Assembly (NCBI GenBank): GCA_900553965.1
Contig: USFX01000081.1
Span: forward strand, 1 to 11,331
Direction of reading: 5' to 3'
DNA from: an uncultured Prevotella sp.
Lineage (GTDB): Bacteria > Bacteroidota > Bacteroidia > Bacteroidales > Bacteroidaceae
DNA: 11,331 bases
The notes beneath the pieces were generated by a model. It was not told the origin of the DNA, ran no database searches, and worked only from the letters and a program-made list of their open reading frames with translations. Position numbers and translations under genes: made by a program. Of the stretch, positions 7,546 to 11,331 are shown one piece after another; the first letter of the stretch is position 1; every line of letters starts with the position of its first letter.

Positions 7546-7579
7546 AAAGGCTCAACCGCGGAATGCTGGTTGAGCCTTT
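7546..7579. terminator. Bidirectional intrinsic terminator between sugar transferase and hisC
   Basis: AAAGGCTCAACC (7546-7557) pairs perfectly with GGTTGAGCCTTT (7568-7579), a 12-bp stem with a 10-nt loop. On the plus strand TTTATTCTTTTC follows; on the minus strand the run continues TTTTAG. It begins 5 bp after the sugar-transferase stop and lies about 60 bp beyond the hisC stop, so it can end both converging transcripts. Confidence 0.9.
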
Positions 7580-7641
7580 ATTCTTTTCTACAATATCTTT
7601 ATTTCTTATAATCAACGTCCTTGTTTCTTATGCACCGTTTC

Positions 7642-8679
7642 TTAAACGTACTGACGTAATGCGGCCAGCAGCTCATTGTTTTCGGTTCTTGTGCCGATTG
7701 TTATTCTGAGGCAGTCACGGCAGAGGGTTACGCGGGTGCGGTTACGCACGATTATTCCGCGGCAGACAAGATAGTCGTATATGGCCTGTGCGTCTGTCAT
7801 TCTGGCGAGGAAGAAGTTCGCGTCGCTTGGAAAAACCTCCTTGCATATCGGCAGAAGCCTGAAAGCATCGCACATACGTGTTCTTTCTCCTAACAGCAAG
7901 CGCACCCATTTGTCGACGTCAAACGGAGTTCTCATAATCTCAAGGGCTTTCTGCTGGGTAAGCATATTGACGTTATAAGGATATTTCACCTTGTTGAAAA
8001 CGCTGATGATGTCCTTGTGTGCAAACGCCATACCGAGCCGGATGGCCGCGCATCCCCACGCCTTGCTTAGGGTGTTGAGCACAATCAGGTTGGGATATTT
8101 AGCGAGTTCATGACGGAAAGACTTCTGTTTGGCGAAATCGATGTAAGCCTCATCGACAATTACGATGCCGTCGAAACCGTTCAGTATCTTCATGATTTCG
8201 TCCCTGTCGAGGCTGTTGCCCGTCGGGTTGTTGGGGCTGCAGAGCCATACAATCTTCGTTTTGTCGTCGCATGCGGCCAATATTCTGTCCGCTTCCAGCT
8301 GAAAACTGTCGTTGAGCAGGACCGGGCGGTATTCCACGTCGTTGATGTCGGCGCATACCTTGTACATCCCGTAGGTCGGTTCGATGGCCACGACGTTGTC
8401 TATTCCCGGCCGCGTGAAGCACCGGAAAGGCAGGTCTATGGCCTCGTCGCTGCCGTTTCCGAGGAAAATGTTTTCCGCCGGAACGCCCTTGACCTTTGAT
8501 ATTGCGGCTTTCAGCTCCGTCTGCAACGGGTCCGGATAGCGGTTGTACGGCGAGTTATACGGATTCTCGTTGGCGTCGAGAAAGACCTTGGCGACATGTC
8601 CGCTGTATTCGTTACGGGCGCTGCTGTAAGGCGCGAGATTCTTTATGTTTGGTCTGATCAGTTCTTCTAAACTCTTCAT
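7642..8679 (-). CDS. hisC: Histidinol-phosphate aminotransferase
   Basis: A 345-residue class I/II PLP-dependent aminotransferase that converts imidazole acetol phosphate and glutamate to histidinol phosphate and 2-oxoglutarate. Visible family features are LDANENP (34-40), the substrate and cofactor motif SPNNPTG (148-154), VDEAY with D176 for the PLP ring nitrogen, the Schiff-base lysine K206 in TLSKAWG, R214 in IRLG, and the C-terminal carboxylate-binding R324 in CLRITIGT. I start it at the ATG at 8679-8677, whose last two bases overlap the hisD stop (ATGA), the usual arrangement for translational coupling. An in-frame TTG at 8688 would add three residues (MSD) and is less likely. It is the last gene of hisGDC before the terminator; no hisB follows. 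Confidence 0.95.
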   Translation of the reverse strand: MKSLEELIRPNIKNLAPYSSARNEYSGHVAKVFLDANENPYNSPYNRYPDPLQTELKAAISKVKGVPAENIFLGNGSDEAIDLPFRCFTRPGIDNVVAIEPTYGMYKVCADINDVEYRPVLLNDSFQLEADRILAACDDKTKIVWLCSPNNPTGNSLDRDEIMKILNGFDGIVIVDEAYIDFAKQKSFRHELAKYPNLIVLNTLSKAWGCAAIRLGMAFAHKDIISVFNKVKYPYNVNMLTQQKALEIMRTPFDVDKWVRLLLGERTRMCDAFRLLPICKEVFPSDANFFLARMTDAQAIYDYLVCRGIIVRNRTRVTLCRDCLRITIGTRTENNELLAALRQYV

Positions 8680-9977
8680 ATCTGACAATCTGTTTCATTT
8701 AATCTGTTCAGTCTGACCGTCATGGCATTCTTGTGGGCGTCCAATGACTCTGCCGCCGCCATCCGTTCAACGGCCGGACCGATATTGCGCACCCCCTCCG
8801 GCGTGAGATGCTGGAATGTGATTTTGCGGCAATAGCTGTCCAGATTTACACCGCTGTAGGCCGTGGCATAGCCGTGGGTGGGCAGCGTGTGGTTCGTTCC
8901 GCTGGCATAGTCGCCGGCACTCTCGCACGCATACCGGCCGAGGAACACGCTTCCGGCGTTCACGACCATTCCGGCCAGCTCTTCGTAGTCGTCCGTCTGG
9001 ATTATGAGATGCTCCGGAGCATAGACATTGCTCAGCTCCATGGCCTCCTGCTTGCTTGCCACGACAATCAGCTTGCTGTTCTCCAGCGTCTTTGCGGCAA
9101 TCTCCTTGCGCGGCAGTTCGTCCAGCTGGCGGGCCACTTCGGCCTCCACGAGACCGGCCATCCGCTCGCTCGTTGTGATCATTATCACCTGAGAGTCCGT
9201 TCCGTGTTCAGCCTGTGACAGCAGGTCGGCGGCCACAAAAGCCGCGTCGGCCGTGTCGTCGGCAATCACGCACACCTCCGACGGCCCTGCCGGCATGTCG
9301 ATGGCAACGTCGTGGAGGCTCACCTGCTGCTTGGCCGCCATGACATACTGGTTGCCGGGACCGAAAATTTTGAATACCTTCGGCACCGTCTCCGTTCCGT
9401 AGGCCATCGCGCCGATGGCCTGAACGCCGCCGGCCTTGAAGATTCGGCTCACTCCAGCCACGCGTGCGGCCACGAGTATGGCCGGATGGACACGGCCGTT
9501 GCGGTCGGGTGGGGTGCAGAGCACGATTTCGCGGCAGCCCGCAATCCGCGCCGGTGTTGCCAGCATGAGCACAGTGCTGAACAGCGGTGCTGTCCCGCCG
9601 GGAATATACAGTCCGACGCGCTCGATGGCCACACTCTTCTGCCAGCACGTCACGCCGGGCTGCGTCTCCACCTTGCGGCTCTCGAACCGCTGCGACTCAT
9701 GGAACGTCCTGATATTTGTGTGGGCAAGGATGATGGCCTCTTTCAGTCCGTCATCCACCGTCCGCCACGCCTCGTCAATCTCTCCGTCCGTCACTTCGAG
9801 CGTGCTGAGCGTCGCGTGGTCGAAGCGCTCCTCATATTCCGTCACGGCCTTGTCTCCCCTCAGCTTCACGTCGGCCAGAATTCCGGCCACGGTTCCGTTC
9901 AGCTGCGAGACGTCCAGGTGGGGGCGTTCCACAATCCTGTCCCACGTCCCGCGCTCAGGATATTTTATGATATTCAT
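8676..9977 (-). CDS. hisD: Histidinol dehydrogenase
   Basis: A 433-residue zinc enzyme catalysing the last two steps of histidine synthesis, oxidising L-histidinol through the aldehyde to L-histidine with two NAD+. Family blocks are clear: GLYIPGGTAPLFSTVLM (122-138), KAGGVQAIGAMAYGT (181-195), IFGPGNQYV (204-212), DMPAGPSEV (227-235). Zinc ligands fit Q255 and H258 in SQAEHG, D356 in SAGDYASGTNH, and H415 in DAHKNA. The catalytic pair is E322-H323 in YAPEHL. The length matches the E. coli enzyme (434). It starts 24 bp after the hisG stop, with a good ribosome-binding site, and its stop overlaps the hisC start by 4 bp. Nothing is truncated. Confidence 0.97.
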   Translation of the reverse strand: MNIIKYPERGTWDRIVERPHLDVSQLNGTVAGILADVKLRGDKAVTEYEERFDHATLSTLEVTDGEIDEAWRTVDDGLKEAIILAHTNIRTFHESQRFESRKVETQPGVTCWQKSVAIERVGLYIPGGTAPLFSTVLMLATPARIAGCREIVLCTPPDRNGRVHPAILVAARVAGVSRIFKAGGVQAIGAMAYGTETVPKVFKIFGPGNQYVMAAKQQVSLHDVAIDMPAGPSEVCVIADDTADAAFVAADLLSQAEHGTDSQVIMITTSERMAGLVEAEVARQLDELPRKEIAAKTLENSKLIVVASKQEAMELSNVYAPEHLIIQTDDYEELAGMVVNAGSVFLGRYACESAGDYASGTNHTLPTHGYATAYSGVNLDSYCRKITFQHLTPEGVRNIGPAVERMAAAESLDAHKNAMTVRLNRLNETDCQI

Positions 9978-9985
9978 GTCTCTGT

Positions 9986-9991
9986 CTCCTT
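9986..9991 (-). promoter_or_regulatory. Shine-Dalgarno site of hisD (AAGGAG)
   Basis: The minus strand reads AAGGAG, 8 nt before the hisD ATG. Strong sites like this are uncommon in Bacteroidetes, and the other starts in this window lack one, so hisD appears to initiate independently inside the operon. Confidence 0.65.
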
Positions 9992-10001
9992 ATATACATA
10001 T

Positions 10002-10853
10002 TTATAATATCATCTTTTCGATGGGCGTGACCAGAATTCCCTGCGCGCCCATCTCCTTCAGCTTTCCGATGATGTCCCAGAAGCGCTTTTGGTCGAGCAC
10101 CGTGTGAACCGAGCACCACTCCTCGTCGGCCAGCGGTATGACCGTGGGACTCTTCAGTCCGGGCAGAACGCTGATGATTTCCTTCAGCCGTGCCTTGGGC
10201 GCGTTCATGCGCACATACTTCTTGTCCTCGGCGCTGCGCACGGCCTCGAAGCGGAAGAGCATCTCCTGAAGTATCTGCCTTTTCTCCTCGCTCATCTGCC
10301 TGTTGCCTATGAGCAGGGCCTCGCTCTGCATGACGACCTCGACCTCACGCAGATTGTTGCTCACCAGTGTCGAGCCGCTGCTGACGATGTCGAATATGCC
10401 GTCGGCCAGTCCGATGCCCGGTGAGATTTCGACGCTGCCCGTGATGACGTGGATGTCGGCGCTGATGCCCTTCTCCTCCATGAAATGTCGCAGTATTCCG
10501 GGATATGACGTGGCAATCTTCTTGCCGTTGAACCACTCCGGACCCGTGTAGCTGATGTCCTTCGGTATGGCCAGTGACAGCCGGCACCGGCTGAAACCGA
10601 GACGGGAGACAATCTCCGCGTCCTCGCCACGCTCAACAAATTCGTTCTCACCGACCACGCCGATGTCGGCCACGCCGCCGGCCACGCTCTGGGGTATATC
10701 GTCATCACGGAGATAGAGGACCTCAAGCGGGAAGTTCGGTGACTGGACCAGCAGGGTGCGTTTGCCGGCATTAATCTTGATGTCGGCTTCGGCGAGAAGA
10801 TTCATTGTGTCGTCAAAGAGACGACCCTTGGATTGTACTGCAATGCGTAACAT
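10002..10853 (-). CDS. hisG: ATP phosphoribosyltransferase, long (feedback-regulated) form
   Basis: A 283-residue enzyme for the first, committed step of histidine synthesis: ATP + PRPP to phosphoribosyl-ATP + PPi. The N-terminal LRIAVQSKGRL (2-12) and GGVADIGVVGENEF (59-72) are typical. The PRPP-binding region EISPGIGLADGIFDIVSSGSTL (142-163) contains the DIVSSGSTL loop, like the DLVSTGATL of E. coli. Residues from about 208 form the C-terminal ACT-like regulatory domain (NAPKARLKEI..LPGLKSPTV..MGAQGILVTPIEKM). This makes it the hexameric long form inhibited by histidine; it needs no HisZ partner. It is the first gene of the hisGDC operon. Start ATG at 10853-10851, with an AT-rich leader of about 25 nt and no His-rich leader peptide, so attenuation of the enterobacterial type is not evident. 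Confidence 0.97.
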   Translation of the reverse strand: MLRIAVQSKGRLFDDTMNLLAEADIKINAGKRTLLVQSPNFPLEVLYLRDDDIPQSVAGGVADIGVVGENEFVERGEDAEIVSRLGFSRCRLSLAIPKDISYTGPEWFNGKKIATSYPGILRHFMEEKGISADIHVITGSVEISPGIGLADGIFDIVSSGSTLVSNNLREVEVVMQSEALLIGNRQMSEEKRQILQEMLFRFEAVRSAEDKKYVRMNAPKARLKEIISVLPGLKSPTVIPLADEEWCSVHTVLDQKRFWDIIGKLKEMGAQGILVTPIEKMIL

Positions 10854-10881
10854 TTTTCTATTATTATGTGAAAATACAATG

Positions 10882-10913
10882 CAAAATTACGGAAAAATAT
10901 GTTATTATACAAG
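10882..10913 (-). promoter_or_regulatory. Candidate hisG promoter (CTTG-N20-TAATTTTG)
   Basis: On the minus strand, TAATTTTG (10889 to 10882) matches the -7 box exactly, and CTTG (10913 to 10910), three of four bases of TTTG, lies 20 bp further upstream. Transcription would begin near 10876, about 23 nt before hisG. Confidence 0.6.
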
Positions 10914-10929
10914 AAATTGACTACTTTTG
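10898..10929 (+). promoter_or_regulatory. Candidate promoter of the MltF-like lipoprotein gene (TATG-N20-TACTTTTG)
   Basis: On the plus strand TACTTTTG (10922-10929) matches the -7 box, and TATG (10898-10901) lies 20 bp upstream with three of four -33 bases. It overlaps the hisG promoter on the opposite strand. The predicted transcript start near 10935 is only about 14 nt before the proposed TTG start. Confidence 0.5.
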
Positions 10930-10948
10930 CATCCAAATTGAAAGCATT

Positions 10949-11331
10949 TTGAAAACAAACGGAATATTAACTGTATATAAAAAAACAAATCGCCGTTTTC
11001 CGGCCGTGTTTCCCCTGCTGTTGATACTCATGACAGCCGTCACCATGTCGTGTTCCCGCCGCCCCGCCGGAAACGACACCCTGCCGTGGGGCGAGGCCGC
11101 CGATACAGCCTCATCAGCCTCCGGATTCGACCTTGACCGCATCCAGTCGGGTGGCGAGATGATAATGCTCACGCTCAGCGGACCGGACACCTATTATGAT
11201 TATCACGGCCGCCACCTCGGAACCCACTACCAGCTCTGCCAGCGTTTCGCCGACATGCTCGGCGTGAGTCTGCGCGTGGACGTGTGCCGTGACACGGCCG
11301 AAATGCTCCGCAAGCTGGCTGCGGGCGACGG
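10949..11331 (+). CDS. MltF-like lipoprotein with solute-binding domain, N-terminal part (runs off right edge)
   Basis: A 127-residue N-terminal fragment is visible; the frame is open to the window edge. From a TTG at 10949 it reads MKTNGILTVYKKTNRRFPAV, then a hydrophobic FPLLLILMTAVTMS, then C35. This is a lipoprotein signal peptide with lipobox T-M-S-C (unusual Thr at -3). The first in-frame ATG (11030, residue 28) lies inside the hydrophobic core and would destroy the signal, so a non-ATG start is likely; GTG at 11006 is another option but lacks the basic N-region. Residues 60-127 (FDLDRIQSGGEMIMLTLSGPDTYYDYHGRHLGTHYQLCQRFADMLGVSL) resemble the start of a type-3 solute-binding domain, as in the membrane-bound lytic transglycosylase MltF of Bacteroidetes. 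The catalytic SLT domain would lie outside the window, so the enzyme identity is inferred and a plain binding lipoprotein is possible. Confidence 0.6.
   Translation, partial: MKTNGILTVYKKTNRRFPAVFPLLLILMTAVTMSCSRRPAGNDTLPWGEAADTASSASGFDLDRIQSGGEMIMLTLSGPDTYYDYHGRHLGTHYQLCQRFADMLGVSLRVDVCRDTAEMLRKLAAGD

Noticed and set aside
10849..10880. Histidine attenuator leader before hisG
   Set aside because: The predicted leader is only about 23 nt, with no His-codon run and no alternative hairpins.

Overview
The window looks like Bacteroidales chromosome, most likely Prevotella or a close relative. Promoter-like sites match the Bacteroidetes pattern (TTTG, about 20 bp, TAnnTTTG). Most starts lack a Shine-Dalgarno sequence. 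Coding DNA is GC-moderate with AT-rich gaps, and the protein set is typical of the group. The genus is inferred from overall impression, not from a search.

Layout: (1) 1-1798, minus strand: a 23S rRNA uracil methyltransferase of the RlmD type, followed by the N-terminus of an outer-membrane porin-like protein that runs off the left edge. (2) 1799-2943: a 1.1-kb gap with no convincing gene. It holds a candidate rlmD promoter, three 9-bp direct repeats at exact 19-bp spacing, a dense GC-rich cluster of nested hairpins (about 2120-2262), AT-rich sequence, and a well-matched promoter for the next gene. (3) 2944-5664, plus: pyruvate, phosphate dikinase, followed by two tandem hairpins. (4) 5902-7541, plus: a promoter, a leader of about 180 nt, and a polyprenyl-phosphate hexose-1-phosphate transferase that starts surface glycan assembly, ended by a strong bidirectional terminator. 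(5) 7642-10853, minus: hisG-hisD-hisC, tightly packed and convergent with the sugar transferase. (6) 10949 to the right edge, plus: the start of an MltF-like lipoprotein, divergent from hisG; the two promoters appear interleaved.

The genes are ordinary housekeeping and envelope functions: rRNA modification, PEP/pyruvate interconversion, glycan initiation, histidine synthesis and cell-wall turnover. They do not form one pathway. I found no defence system, mobile element, CRISPR array or tRNA. The parts least explained are non-coding: the hairpin cluster, the 19-bp-period repeats, the long leader of the sugar transferase and the interleaved hisG/lipoprotein promoters.
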